From contig NZ_JAPMIT010000001.1 of assembly GCF_026410545.1 (NCBI RefSeq), forward strand, positions 806,001 through 870,000: a DNA stretch of 64,000 nucleotides, in the 5' to 3' direction. Both the position numbers and the translations under genes were made by a program. Positions within the stretch are counted from its first letter, which is position 1. The number at the start of each line of letters is the position of its first letter. This document shows, in pieces, positions 15,727 through 24,598 of this stretch. The stretch is from Microbacterium sp. STN6. Lineage in GTDB: Bacteria; Actinomycetota; Actinomycetes; Actinomycetales; Microbacteriaceae. The notes beneath the pieces were generated by a model. It was not told the DNA's origin, made no database searches, and saw only the letters and a list, made by a program, of their open reading frames with translations.

Positions 15727-16617
15727 ATGAACACAACGACGGCAGAAGAAGAGTCAATGACGAAGCGAGACGTGATCAGCGCCGGCACCAGCATGAGTGC
15801 CGTCACGCTCAAGGTCGCCGACCTCGATGCGATGACCGCGTTCTACCGCGACGGCGTCGGGCTCTCGACGCTCGCGCAGGCCGGCGACAGCGTGGTACTG
15901 GGCTCCGCCGGGCAGCCGCTCGTGATTCTCGAGCACTCGCCCCTGCTGAAGCACGCCGCCGAGGGCGCGGCCGGGCTCTTCCACACGGCCCTGCTCTTCC
16001 CAAGCCAGGCAAGCCTCGCCCGTGCCCTCTATTCGGTCGCCACCAAATACCCCGGCGCGTTCACCGGCAGCTCCGACCACCTGGTCTCCGAGGCGCTCTA
16101 CTTCGACGATCCCGAGGGCAACGGCGTCGAGCTCTACTGGGACCGGCCACGCAGCACCTGGCAGTGGAACGGCAACCACGTCGCCATGGACACCCGCTAC
16201 CTCGACCCGAACGCCTTTCTCCAGGCCCATTTGACGGATGCCGCTGCCGGCGCCCTTCCCGCCGGCGCGACCGTTGGCCACGTGCACCTGAAGGTCGGCG
16301 ACATCGCCAGCGCCCGCGCGTTCTACGCCGACACCCTCGGCTTCGAGGTTACCGCCGAGTTCGGCGCGCAGGCGCTGTTCGTCTCGGCCGGTGGCTACCA
16401 CCACCATCTCGGCATGAACACGTGGCAGAGCAGGGGAGCGCTCGACCGCTCGCCGGCCCTCGGGCTCGGTCAGGTCGCCATCGAACTCCCGGATCTCGAC
16501 GACGTGGGCGCTCTTCGCGAGCGGCTGTCGGCTCAGCGCATCGCGGTGCGTGACGACGGCCGAACGCTGCGCTTCGACGACCCGTGGAAGAACGAGATCG
16601 CCGTCAGCGTACGCTGA
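15727..16617 (+). CDS. VOC family two-domain protein, CatE-like (catechol 2,3-dioxygenase fold)
   Basis: 296 residues. AGGAAGG at 15713-15719 supports ATG 15727. There are two glyoxalase/extradiol modules: SAVTLKVADLDAMTAFYRDGVGL to VELYWDRP (about 22-140), and GHVHLKVGDIASARAFYADTLGF to the end. Candidate metal ligands include His in LFHTALLF and in YHHHLGMNTW. Similar to the Bacillus CatE/YfiE group. It probably binds a divalent metal and acts on catechol or glyoxalase-type substrates in the cytosol. A minisatellite precedes it and an amidohydrolase follows after 21 nt. Confidence 0.8.
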   Translation: MNTTTAEEESMTKRDVISAGTSMSAVTLKVADLDAMTAFYRDGVGLSTLAQAGDSVVLGSAGQPLVILEHSPLLKHAAEGAAGLFHTALLFPSQASLARALYSVATKYPGAFTGSSDHLVSEALYFDDPEGNGVELYWDRPRSTWQWNGNHVAMDTRYLDPNAFLQAHLTDAAAGALPAGATVGHVHLKVGDIASARAFYADTLGFEVTAEFGAQALFVSAGGYHHHLGMNTWQSRGALDRSPALGLGQVAIELPDLDDVGALRERLSAQRIAVRDDGRTLRFDDPWKNEIAVSVR

Positions 16618-16638
16618 GAACCCAGGAGAGGGGCCGGC

Positions 16639-17913
16639 ATGAAGGCATCGACGTCGACGGTGGAGGCGGCGCGGGCCGTGCTCGGTGGGCAGCAGGGGAT
16701 TGCGGCGTCGCAGGAGGACCTCTATCGCGATCTGCACGCGCATCCCGAACTCGGCAATCACGAGACCCGCACGGCATCGAAGGCGGCCGCGTTGCTCCGC
16801 GAGTGGGGCTACGAGACGCACGATCGGATCGGCAGCACAGGAGTGGTCGGGATGCTGCGCAACGGCCCGGGCCCGGTGGTTCTGGTACGAGCCGACATGG
16901 ACGCGCTGCCCGTGAAAGAGGAGAGCGGCGTGCCGTACGCCAGCACGCAGACCGCGACGGATGAGAACGGGGCCGAAGTGGCGCTCTCACACGCGTGCGG
17001 GCACGACGTTCATGTGTCGGCGCTGCTCGGCGCCGCGCGCCTGTTCGCGGAGTCGAGCGACCGGTGGGCGGGCACGCTGATCGCGCTGTTCCAGCCGGCC
17101 GAGGAGATCGCGAGCGGGGCACAGATCATGCTCGACGGCGGGCTCGCCGACCTCATTCCGACGCCCACCGTCGCCCTCGCGCAGCACGTGCTGCCGATTC
17201 CCTCGGGAACCGTGGGAACCCGTGTCGGGCCCGTGCTCACCAGCGCCGACAACCTGCGCATCACGGTGTTCGGCCGCGGCGGCCACGGGTCGGCCCCCAA
17301 CCTCACGGTGGATCCCGTGGTGCTGGCCGCCATGATCGTGGTGCGGCTGCAGACGGTCGTCTCGCGCATCGTACCGCCGGGGGAGCTCGCGGTCGTGACG
17401 ATCGGCAGGCTCGAGGCGGGCTCCAAGAGCAACATCATCTCGGATCGGGCGACGCTGGAGCTGAACATTCGTACGTACAGCGACGCCACGCGGCAGACGA
17501 TCGTCGACGGCATCGAACGCATCGTGCGGGCCGAGTGCGCGGCATCCGCTTCACCGAAACCGCCCACCTTCGAGTACTACGAGCACTACCCGGTGACGGT
17601 CAACGACGCAGGCGTGACCGCGACCGTCGCCGCCGCGTTCTCGGAGTACTTCGGGCCGGCCGCGACCGAACTCGCGCAGCAGACGGCGAGCGAGGACTTC
17701 AGCGAGATTCCGGATGCGCTTGGCGTGCCGTATTCGTACTGGGGCGTCGGCGGGGCCGACCCGGAGGCATATGCCAGGGCGAAGGCGGCAGGGACGATCG
17801 AGCAGGACATTGCCTCGAACCACTCGCCGCGGTTCGCGCCGCCGATCGAGCCGACGCTGCGCACGGCGACGGCGGCGATCGTCGTCGCCGCCACCGCATG
17901 GTTGGCTGCCTGA
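16639..17913 (+). CDS. M20D family metallopeptidase / amidohydrolase
   Basis: 424 residues. AGGAGAGG precedes ATG. M20 hallmarks: DLHAHPELGNHE, VLVRADMDALPVKEE, HACGHDVHVSALLGAA (zinc ligands) and FQPAEEIASGAQIML (catalytic Glu). The dimerisation domain starts at FGRGGHGSAPNLTVDP, and the C-terminal TASEDFSEIPDA provides the last zinc ligand region. Such enzymes hydrolyse N-acyl amino acids or hippurate-like amides in the cytosol. It follows the VOC gene by 21 nt and precedes another VOC gene by 40 nt, probably in one operon. Confidence 0.9.
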   Translation: MKASTSTVEAARAVLGGQQGIAASQEDLYRDLHAHPELGNHETRTASKAAALLREWGYETHDRIGSTGVVGMLRNGPGPVVLVRADMDALPVKEESGVPYASTQTATDENGAEVALSHACGHDVHVSALLGAARLFAESSDRWAGTLIALFQPAEEIASGAQIMLDGGLADLIPTPTVALAQHVLPIPSGTVGTRVGPVLTSADNLRITVFGRGGHGSAPNLTVDPVVLAAMIVVRLQTVVSRIVPPGELAVVTIGRLEAGSKSNIISDRATLELNIRTYSDATRQTIVDGIERIVRAECAASASPKPPTFEYYEHYPVTVNDAGVTATVAAAFSEYFGPAATELAQQTASEDFSEIPDALGVPYSYWGVGGADPEAYARAKAAGTIEQDIASNHSPRFAPPIEPTLRTATAAIVVAATAWLAA

Positions 17914-17953
17914 GCGCGCGTAGTCTTGGCATGCCACGGAACGGAGTAGTGCG

Positions 17954-18361
17954 ATGCCCGAATTCGGAACGATCAGCCATCTCGACCTGACGGTCTCGGA
18001 CGCCGAGAAGAGCGCGGCCTGGTACGTCGAGACGCTTGGCCTGAAACGCGCGCGACGCGCCGACCTCGACAATCGCATCATGATCGTGCTCGTGCACCCG
18101 GCGACTGGCCTCGTGATCGGGCTGAACCAGCACAACGAACCCGCCGCCGACCGCTTCGACGAGCGTCGGCCCGGCCTCGATCACGTCGGCTTCTCGGTGT
18201 CGGAGCGCGCGGAGCTCGATGGCTGGGAAGAGCGGCTGAGCGAACTCGGAGTCGACCATTCGCCCGTGACCGACGCACCCTCCGGCTCTGGCACGGCCCT
18301 CGTGTTCCGCGACCCCGACAACATTCAGCTCGAGTTCTGGTGGACGAGGCCGCGCGGCTGA
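17954..18361 (+). CDS. VOC family (glyoxalase/bleomycin-resistance fold) protein
   Basis: 135 residues. ACGGAG upstream of ATG. Pattern GTISHLDLTVSDAEKSAAWYVETLGLKRARR, then RPGLDHVGFSVSERAELDGW and LVFRDPDNIQLEFWW. The paired beta-alpha-beta3 modules, with His in SHLDLTV and Glu in QLEFWW, are consistent with a metal site. The enzyme type (lyase, dioxygenase or binding protein) cannot be told. It is the last gene of a rightward run and converges on a TetR gene 10 nt away. Confidence 0.82.
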   Translation: MPEFGTISHLDLTVSDAEKSAAWYVETLGLKRARRADLDNRIMIVLVHPATGLVIGLNQHNEPAADRFDERRPGLDHVGFSVSERAELDGWEERLSELGVDHSPVTDAPSGSGTALVFRDPDNIQLEFWWTRPRG

Positions 18362-18371
18362 GACGGGGCGG

Positions 18372-18950
18372 TCAGCGCGGCGCGGTGCCGAGCACGGCGT
18401 CGACGAGCCTGGCCGAGGCCTGAGTGTCGGCGGGGGAGCGGCTGAGGGCGCGCAGGATGACGGCGCCGAAGAGCGCCTCACCCATCTCGGCGAGTGGCGC
18501 ATCCGGCTGCAGTTGTGAGGCCTCGACCGCCTCCTGCAGGCGGTTGATCACCGACGAGGTGGCGCCGAGGCTCTCGTGCAGGCGGCGTCCCACGTCGACG
18601 TTTTCCGCGGCCGCGGCGATGAGGGACCGCAGTAGGTCCTCGCCGCCCGGCTGCTCGAGCACGCGGAAGATCGCCTGCAGCCACGCGAGGATATCCGCTC
18701 GAACGTCACCCGTGCTCGGCACGTTGAAGCGGTCGGGCAGAATGAGGCCCTCGAGCAGGCAGTCGGAGACGAGGGCACTCTTCGAGGGCCACCAACGGTA
18801 GATCGTCTGCTTGCTCACGCCGGCCTCGGCCGCGATGCCCTCCATGGTGAGCTGGTCGTAGCCGCGTGTCTGAAAGAGCGTGGCGGTCGCGCCGAGAATC
18901 GATGCGCGGGCGGCCTCGCTGCGCACCGGCCCCTGGCGATGCTCGGACAT
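18372..18950 (-). CDS. TetR family regulator of the MMPL exporter
   Basis: 192 residues from ATG 18950, with AGGATG upstream; a GTG two codons earlier is also possible. HTH: ARASILGATATLFQTRGYDQLTMEGIAAEAGVSKQTIYRWWPSKSALV, the TetR form with YRWW. C-terminal domain of the TetR_C type with LLRSLIAAAAEN. It is divergent from the large MMPL transporter, with palindrome CATCT-ttct-AGATG (18967-18980) between them, so it is the likely local repressor. Confidence 0.88.
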   Translation of the reverse strand: MSEHRQGPVRSEAARASILGATATLFQTRGYDQLTMEGIAAEAGVSKQTIYRWWPSKSALVSDCLLEGLILPDRFNVPSTGDVRADILAWLQAIFRVLEQPGGEDLLRSLIAAAAENVDVGRRLHESLGATSSVINRLQEAVEASQLQPDAPLAEMGEALFGAVILRALSRSPADTQASARLVDAVLGTAPR

Positions 18951-18966
18951 GCTCACATCCTACGTA

Positions 18967-18980
18967 CATCTTTCTAGATG
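18967..18980. promoter_or_regulatory. TetR operator candidate CATCT-ttct-AGATG
   Basis: 14-bp inverted repeat between the divergent TetR (18950) and MMPL (19027) starts. Confidence 0.55.
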
Positions 18981-19026
18981 AGACGCTGCGTATGATCTTT
19001 TCCGGAGATCTTCGAGAGGATTCGCA

Positions 19027-21507
19027 GTGGCTGAATTGCTGTACCGCCTTGGCACGTTCGCGGCACGTCGAGCGTGGGTGATCATCGGTGCGTGGGTCGT
19101 CGTGCTCGCCATTGCCGCCGGCGGGTTCCTCGTCGGCTTCAAGGGGCTCTCCTCAAGCTTCGACGTGCCAAACACCGCCTCGCAGGAGGTCATCGACACC
19201 CTTCAGCACAGGCTGCCCGACTTCAGCGGCGCCTCAGGCACCGTCGTGTTCACCACCGACAACGGCTCGGCGCTGAATGCCGAGCAGAAGAACGAGATCG
19301 GCGACCTGATCGCCGACGCGGATGACCTGCCCGACGTCGCGACGGTCGTCAACCCGTTCACGGCCGAGCAGCAACGTGCCGACCAGAAGCAGCAGCTCGC
19401 GGCTGGGCGGCAGCAGATATCCGACGCCAGGGCGCAGCTGTCGGCCGGCGAGGCGCAGCTTGCGGCGGGTGAGCAGCAGCTCGATGCGGCCCAGGCGCAG
19501 CTGGACCAGGCGAGGGAGGGCGCGAATGGCGCGGGAGCGGCATCCGCTCGGCTGGATGCTGCGCAGCACCAGCTCGACGACCAGCGCTCGCAGCTCAACG
19601 AGAAGAAGTCGGAGCTCGCCGACGGCAAGAAGAAGCTCGAGGCGCAGAGCACGAAGCTTGAGAACGGGGCGACGCTGGCGTCGCTGTCCAAGGGAATCCG
19701 CGTGGTGTCGAAAGACGGTTCGACCGCGCTCGTGAACGTGGCGTTCACCAAGCCGCGGCTCGAACTCTCGGAGGACGCCAAGCAGGCCGTCGTCGACCAC
19801 TTCGAGTCGAAGCCGATCACGGGTGTCGACGTGTCGTTCTCGACCGAGATCTCGCAGGGCGTGCCCCAGATCTTCGGCGTTGGCGAGGCGACCGGTGTGG
19901 TGTTCGCGGCGATCGTGCTGATCGTGATGCTCGGCTCGATCGTGGCCGCGGTGCTGCCGCTGGTCACCGCGATCGTCGGCGTGGCCATCGGCGTGGTCGG
20001 GTCGCTGGCGTTCTCCGGCGTCGTGCAGATGGCCTCGGTGACGCCGGTGCTCGGGGTGATGCTGGGGCTCGCGGTGGGAATCGACTACTCGCTGTTCATC
20101 ATAAATCGGCATCGAAAGCAGGTGCTGCAGGGCGCGGACGTGCACGAGTCGATCGGGCTCGCGAACGGCACGGCGGGCAACGCGGTGGTCTTCGCCGGCA
20201 CCACGGTGATCGTGGCGCTGCTCGCCCTGAACGTCACCGGAGTGCCGTTCCTCGGGCTCATGGGCACGGTGGGGGCGGTGTGCGTGGCGGTCGCGGTGCT
20301 GATCGCGATCACGCTCACGCCCGCGCTGCTGGGGCTCGTCGGCACGCGGCTGCTCAGTCGCCGCGCTCGATCGCGCATCGGGCACGAGAGCATGAAGCCG
20401 CCGGTCGTGCGGCCGATGTCGACGGTGCGGGCGGTCGTGACCGTGCTGGTGAGTGTGGTGGCGCTGCTGATCGTGGCGATGCCCGCGCTGTCGATGCGGG
20501 TGGGGCTGCCCGATGGGTCGACGGAGCCGGAGGGTTCGGCGTCGTACCGGGCGTTCACCGTGACCGAGCACGAGTTCGGGGCGGGGGCGAACGGCCCGCT
20601 TCTCGTGACGGCGACGCTGCCGCACGGCCTCGACAAGGATCAGCAGCTCGCGGAACAGGTGACGATTGCGCAGAAGCTCGCGGACCAGCGAGATGTGGAC
20701 GCGGTCGCGCCCATCGCGGTCTCGGAGGACGGCAGGCTCGCCGCGTTCCAGGTCGTGCCTGCTCACGGGCCGAACAGCGTGTCGACCGAGCATCTCGTGC
20801 GCGACCTGCGCGATCTGCCGCAGATCTCCGACGGCGTCACGCTCGGTGTGGCGGGCCAGGCGGCCATCAACATCGACATCTCTGAGGCGCTGTCTGACGT
20901 GCTGCCCATCTATCTGGTTGTGGTGGTCGGTCTCTCGTTGCTCATCATGATCCTGGTGTTCCGGTCTCTGCTCGTTCCGCTCATCGCGACCGGCGGATTC
21001 ATCCTGTCCCTGTTCGCGACATACGGCGCGACGGTTGCGGTGTTCCAGTGGGGGTGGTTCGCGAACGTGCTCGGCATTCACAGCACGGGGCCGATTCTAA
21101 GCTTCCTGCCGATCATCCTCATCGGCATCCTGTTCGGCCTCGCCATGGACTACCAGCTGTTCCTGGCCTCGGGTATGCGGGAGGCGTACGTGCACGGGTC
21201 GGAGGCGCGGCTCGCTGTGATGCGCGGCTTCCGGGCCGGACGCTCGGTCGTGATCGCGGCCGGCCTCATCATGGTGTCGGTGTTCGGTGGCTTCGTGTTC
21301 TCTGAGTCGACCATGATCCGCTCGATCGGCTTCGGGCTGGCGTTCGGCGTGCTGCTCGACGCGTTCGTCGTGCGCATGCTGCTCATGCCCGCCCTCATGC
21401 ATCTGCTCGGGCGGGCGGCATGGTGGCTGCCGAGGTGGATCGACCGCATCCTTCCCAACGTCGACGTGGAAGGCGCGGCGCTCGAGAGGCGGCACCAGCA
21501 CTTCTAG
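19027..21507 (+). CDS. MMPL/RND family exporter with periplasmic coiled-coil insertion
   Basis: 826 residues from GTG, with GAGAGGA upstream. TM1 is at about 17-37. The extracytoplasmic loop contains a long heptad-like coiled coil at about 115-215 rich in Gln/Ala/Lys (AAGRQQISDARAQLSAGEAQLAAGEQQL). TM2-6 lie at about 285-455, including the RND core GLAVGIDYSLFIINRH. A second half repeats the plan, with GLAMDYQLFLASGMREAYVHG at about 700. Drug or lipid export driven by the proton gradient is expected. The divergent TetR regulator implies inducible efflux. Confidence 0.9.
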   Translation: MAELLYRLGTFAARRAWVIIGAWVVVLAIAAGGFLVGFKGLSSSFDVPNTASQEVIDTLQHRLPDFSGASGTVVFTTDNGSALNAEQKNEIGDLIADADDLPDVATVVNPFTAEQQRADQKQQLAAGRQQISDARAQLSAGEAQLAAGEQQLDAAQAQLDQAREGANGAGAASARLDAAQHQLDDQRSQLNEKKSELADGKKKLEAQSTKLENGATLASLSKGIRVVSKDGSTALVNVAFTKPRLELSEDAKQAVVDHFESKPITGVDVSFSTEISQGVPQIFGVGEATGVVFAAIVLIVMLGSIVAAVLPLVTAIVGVAIGVVGSLAFSGVVQMASVTPVLGVMLGLAVGIDYSLFIINRHRKQVLQGADVHESIGLANGTAGNAVVFAGTTVIVALLALNVTGVPFLGLMGTVGAVCVAVAVLIAITLTPALLGLVGTRLLSRRARSRIGHESMKPPVVRPMSTVRAVVTVLVSVVALLIVAMPALSMRVGLPDGSTEPEGSASYRAFTVTEHEFGAGANGPLLVTATLPHGLDKDQQLAEQVTIAQKLADQRDVDAVAPIAVSEDGRLAAFQVVPAHGPNSVSTEHLVRDLRDLPQISDGVTLGVAGQAAINIDISEALSDVLPIYLVVVVGLSLLIMILVFRSLLVPLIATGGFILSLFATYGATVAVFQWGWFANVLGIHSTGPILSFLPIILIGILFGLAMDYQLFLASGMREAYVHGSEARLAVMRGFRAGRSVVIAAGLIMVSVFGGFVFSESTMIRSIGFGLAFGVLLDAFVVRMLLMPALMHLLGRAAWWLPRWIDRILPNVDVEGAALERRHQHF

Positions 21508-21596
21508 CTGCGGTGCGGCGCGGCGCGGGGCGGCGTGCGGCGACCGGCCAGCCGGTCGAATCGGTGACGACCGTCGACCCTCGCCCCGCAGCCCTG

Positions 21597-22451
21597 CTAT
21601 GCGTCGGCCCGGGAGAACCGGCCGGCGTGATCGGTCGCGAACAGGGAGAAGCTGGTGGCGGGCCGGCCCGCAATGCGTTCGACGTCGGGGCTGGTCCAGT
21701 CGGAGTCGCCGTGAGCGAAGAGCTCAAGTGCCTGCGCGTTGGCGTGTGCGACGGGCGTCGGCAGGCCCAGCTCGACCATTGCGGCCTCTTGCTCTTCCGT
21801 GGTGATGCGCCGGTGGGTGATGGTGCGGCCCAGAATCGTGGTGAGTTGGTCGGCGACGTCGTCGTAGGAAACGCGTGCCGGCCCGCTGAGCCGATACGTC
21901 TTCCCGGCGTGTTCGGCGGGTGAGGGAGCGATGACTGCCGCGACCGTGGCGACGTCGCGGGCATCGACCATGCCGATGCGGCCGTCGCCGGTGGAGGACG
22001 TGAACTCCGAGTTGGCCGCAATGGCGGGTGCCAGGGCGAGGAGATTTTGCATGTACGCGTTCGCCCTGAGCAGCGTGTGCGGAATTCCAGACTCCGCTAG
22101 TGCCACCTCGATGCGGTAGTGATCCCGGCGGCGCTGGATGGGCGAGTCTGGCGCGGCGTCGCTGGTGATCTTCGTCACGTGCGCCACGCCGGCCTTGCGT
22201 GCGGCATCGATGACGGCGATCTCCTGCGCTGGCACGGCCGGCGATACCAGCACGGCCGACTGAACGTCGGCGAGCGCTTCGGCTATCGAATCAGGCTGGT
22301 CGAGGTTGCCGCGGAATAGCTCGATTCCGGCGGCCGCGAGATCCTGGTGCGCCTCTGGGCTCCGAACAATGACGCGCACGGGCTGGCCTGCCGAGGCAAG
22401 GATCCTAGCAGTGTGAGCGCCGACCTTCCCGGCCGTGGTGACGAGGATCAT
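21597..22451 (-). CDS. NmrA-like NAD(P)H-binding reductase / epimerase-like SDR
   Basis: 284 residues. Starts MILVTTAGKVGAHTARILASAGQPVRVIVR, a glycine-rich nucleotide site typical of NmrA/HSCARG-like atypical SDRs, followed by VQSAVLVSPAVPAQ and VDARDVATVAAVI. The catalytic YxxxK is not evident, so it may act as an NADP sensor or a quinone reductase (QorB type). ATG overlaps the stop of the upstream SDR by 4 nt, so both are one operon under the MarR divergent promoter. Confidence 0.8.
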   Translation of the reverse strand: MILVTTAGKVGAHTARILASAGQPVRVIVRSPEAHQDLAAAGIELFRGNLDQPDSIAEALADVQSAVLVSPAVPAQEIAVIDAARKAGVAHVTKITSDAAPDSPIQRRRDHYRIEVALAESGIPHTLLRANAYMQNLLALAPAIAANSEFTSSTGDGRIGMVDARDVATVAAVIAPSPAEHAGKTYRLSGPARVSYDDVADQLTTILGRTITHRRITTEEQEAAMVELGLPTPVAHANAQALELFAHGDSDWTSPDVERIAGRPATSFSLFATDHAGRFSRADA

Positions 22452-23206
22452 GACGGGGCCCCGATCGCGGTCGCGGTCTCGGTCGCGAGTCGGGCGAGGG
22501 CGCTGTCGACCTCATCCGGTCCGTGCAGGCCGATCGAGGCGCTCGGCGCCGTGCTGGCCGTGATCGCGACGGCCACCTTACCGACATCGCCCGCATCGAC
22601 CGCACCCTCCGCAAGGCGGGTGGAGACCGGCCCGAGGACGAGGGAGAACACCCGCCGAGATTCTCCGGCCTCGGCGGCAGCGACGCGCTGCATCATCAGC
22701 AGTGCAGCCTGCTCCATGCTCACCAGGCCGCTGCCGGGAACGGGCCAGGTCGCAGAGTCGCCCACGATGATCGTGTAGGCGCCCTGGTCGTTCAGGCGCG
22801 GAAGTGCCGCACGCAGCACCGCCATGTGCGTGGTTGCCAGGCCGGTGAACGCGGCGTGCCAATCGTCCTCGGTGATCTCAGCAAGAGTTCGCCCCTGCCA
22901 CCACCCCCCGATCGGCGCGACGACGGAATCGAGGCCGCCACGGAAGCGCACGATCTGATCGACAAGGTCCTGTGCTCCGGCGAACGTGGTGTAGTCGTGC
23001 ACGATCAGATGCAGATGCTCATCGGCGATCCGGCCCAGCAAGGCGCGGAACTCGTTCGCCCGCTCCTCTGACCGCGTGGGAACAATCACCTCTGCGCCTG
23101 CCGCGAGGAACGCGCGTACGACGCCTTCTCCAACCGCCCCGGTGCCACCGGGCACCAGGACCCGGTGACCGATAAGTTCGGGTGTCTTCCAGTGGGCTTC
23201 ACTCAT
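22448..23206 (-). CDS. Short-chain dehydrogenase/reductase
   Basis: 252 residues from ATG 23206, with GGAG 5 nt upstream. A longer frame crosses the MarR gene and is rejected. The N-terminal site GHRVLVPGGTGAVGEGVVRAFLAAGAEVIVPTR matches TGxxxGxG in a variant form. Downstream TTHMAVLRAALPRL and a catalytic region GDSATWPVPGSGLVSMEQAALLMMQR follow, but the usual YxxxK reads M-E-Q-A-A, so classical catalysis is doubtful. It probably works with the coupled NmrA-like protein and is controlled by the divergent MarR. Confidence 0.78.
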   Translation of the reverse strand: MSEAHWKTPELIGHRVLVPGGTGAVGEGVVRAFLAAGAEVIVPTRSEERANEFRALLGRIADEHLHLIVHDYTTFAGAQDLVDQIVRFRGGLDSVVAPIGGWWQGRTLAEITEDDWHAAFTGLATTHMAVLRAALPRLNDQGAYTIIVGDSATWPVPGSGLVSMEQAALLMMQRVAAAEAGESRRVFSLVLGPVSTRLAEGAVDAGDVGKVAVAITASTAPSASIGLHGPDEVDSALARLATETATAIGAPS

Positions 23207-23233
23207 CGGGTCTCCAAACCTCGAATCCGCTTC

Positions 23234-23290
23234 GTTGTATCCAGCAACGTTGTGCTCGACAACGATAACACATTCGTTGCCGGTAGCAAC
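23234..23290. promoter_or_regulatory. Three 15-bp MarR inverted repeats
   Basis: GTTG-tatccag-CAAC at 23234-23248, GTTGT-gctcg-ACAAC at 23249-23263 and GTTGC-cggta-GCAAC at 23276-23290. The last ends 4 bp before the -10 box of the MarR gene. Multiple sites suggest cooperative repression of both directions. Confidence 0.7.
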
Positions 23291-23293
23291 GGT

Positions 23294-23299
23294 TATGAT
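23294..23299 (+). promoter_or_regulatory. -10 box TATGAT for leaderless MarR gene
   Basis: TATGAT ends 6 nt before GTG 23306. No Shine-Dalgarno sequence is present. Confidence 0.55.
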
Positions 23300-23305
23300 G
23301 GCGGC

Positions 23306-23761
23306 GTGGCTGATAACGACGCGACCCAACCCCCGGCCCGACTGCGGGCGCTCCTGAGTTGGCAGGTGAACAAGGCCGACATCGTCGGAACACGACTGAC
23401 CGGGGCACGGATCCCCGCGACGGGACGGGCCGACTTCGCCGTCTTGGCCGCTCTGGAGGAATACGGGCCCATCAGTCAGGCCGACCTCGGCCGCCGACTG
23501 GGCCTCGACCGCAACCGCATAAATGGCATTACCACGCGCCTCGACGACAACGCCCACATCAGCCGTACGACCGATCCTGCCGACCGTAGGCGCAACGTTG
23601 TCACGATCACTCCCAGCGGGCGGCGCTACCTGGAGGAGTTGCAGGCGGCAACTGATGTCGCGCAGGCAGAGCTCGCCATGAAGCTTTCCGCCGCGGAATC
23701 CGAGCAGTTGCAAAAGCTGCTGGAAAAGCTCCTCGATGCGCACCCTGGCCTGCCCGGATAG
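23306..23761 (+). CDS. MarR family regulator of the SDR pair
   Basis: 151 residues from GTG 23306; an earlier start at 23165 would translate the operators. HTH GRADFAVLAALEEYGPISQADLGRRLGLDRNRINGITTRLDDNAHI, with wing DPADRRRNVVTITPSGRRYL. Four-helix C-terminus with Leu repeats (EQLQKLLEKLL) for dimerisation. Divergent from two coupled NAD(P)-binding proteins over three palindromes. Oxidant- or quinone-responsive control is plausible but inferred. Confidence 0.88.
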   Translation: MADNDATQPPARLRALLSWQVNKADIVGTRLTGARIPATGRADFAVLAALEEYGPISQADLGRRLGLDRNRINGITTRLDDNAHISRTTDPADRRRNVVTITPSGRRYLEELQAATDVAQAELAMKLSAAESEQLQKLLEKLLDAHPGLPG

Positions 23762-23940
23762 CGCGTGGCCTGGCAGGTGAGTGTGGCGAATTGGCGCGCC
23801 GGGCGATAGCGACGACCGCCGACGAGTCTCGAGGACCACAGCTGTGCTCGGCCTTGCGCGGCGCGTGTCGCGACGTAGCATGGGCGGCGAATGCACCAGC
23901 ACGCACGCCCGCGTCGGTGCCGACGAAAGGCGGGAAAGCC

Positions 23941-24552
23941 GTGTTCGTGAAGAAGCTCATCGTGACAGGCACGCTCACGGCTGCGACGGCACTCGTCGGG
24001 TCGGTGGCGAGCCGCGGGGTCGACAGCCGCTGGTATCGCAAGCTGAACAAACCGTCGATCCAGCCGCCGCGCGAGGTGTTCCCCATCGTCTGGACCACCC
24101 TCTACACAGGCATCGCTCTGGCCTCCGCGGGAGTGCTGACCGCCCGCAAACGGGCCAAGGCGGCAGCGCGAGCCCTGAACGCGGCGAATGCGGCGCTCGC
24201 CGTCGACGTCGTCGGTGACGTACAGACGGATGCCGACGGCTTCGCCGTCAGTACGCAGCCCCACACGAGCGTCAAAGCGAGCCTCGAGCACCACCCCACC
24301 CGCGGCTACCGCAGCGCGTTGCTGCTGAACCTACTGCTCAACGGTGGCTGGTCGTGGGCGTTCTTCCGGTCGCGCAACATCCCGCTCGCCCTTGCCGCCG
24401 CAGCCGGACTGGCCGTGAGCAGCGGCGATCTCGTGCGCCGGGCGGGCAGGGTGTCGCCCGGGCTCGGCTGGGCGCTCGTGCCGTACGCCGCCTGGTGCGC
24501 GTTCGCCACCGTGTTGACAGCGCGCATCCGCCGTCTGAACCCCGACGCATAG
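23941..24552 (+). CDS. tspO: TspO/MBR family protein with internal extension
   Basis: 203 residues from GTG 23941 (GTG 23947 also possible); a longer frame from 23791 lacks support. Five hydrophobic segments. Signature residues: WYRKLNKPSIQPPREVFPIVWTTLYTGIAL and LLLNLLLNGGWSWAFFRSRNI. TspO proteins bind porphyrins, heme or sterols in the membrane and are normally about 150-160 residues. Here about 45 extra residues with charged and His-rich character (about 80-125) lie between TM2 and TM3, where the family normally has a short loop. The gene stands alone between the MarR and maltokinase-cap-like genes. Confidence 0.82.
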   Translation: MFVKKLIVTGTLTAATALVGSVASRGVDSRWYRKLNKPSIQPPREVFPIVWTTLYTGIALASAGVLTARKRAKAAARALNAANAALAVDVVGDVQTDADGFAVSTQPHTSVKASLEHHPTRGYRSALLLNLLLNGGWSWAFFRSRNIPLALAAAAGLAVSSGDLVRRAGRVSPGLGWALVPYAAWCAFATVLTARIRRLNPDA

Positions 24553-24586
24553 TCGCAGGCGAGACAACGTCGCGGCCGCTCGCGGC

Positions 24587-24592
24587 TAGTCT
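24587..24592 (+). promoter_or_regulatory. -10 box TAGTCT for leaderless gene
   Basis: TAGTCT ends 6 nt before ATG 24599. Confidence 0.5.
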
Positions 24593-24598
24593 CGAGGC

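Noticed and set aside
19234-21081. 615-codon minus-strand frame opposite the MMPL exporter
   Set aside because: Composition is Arg/His/Asp-dominated and mirrors third-position bias of the exporter. No domain and no ribosome site.
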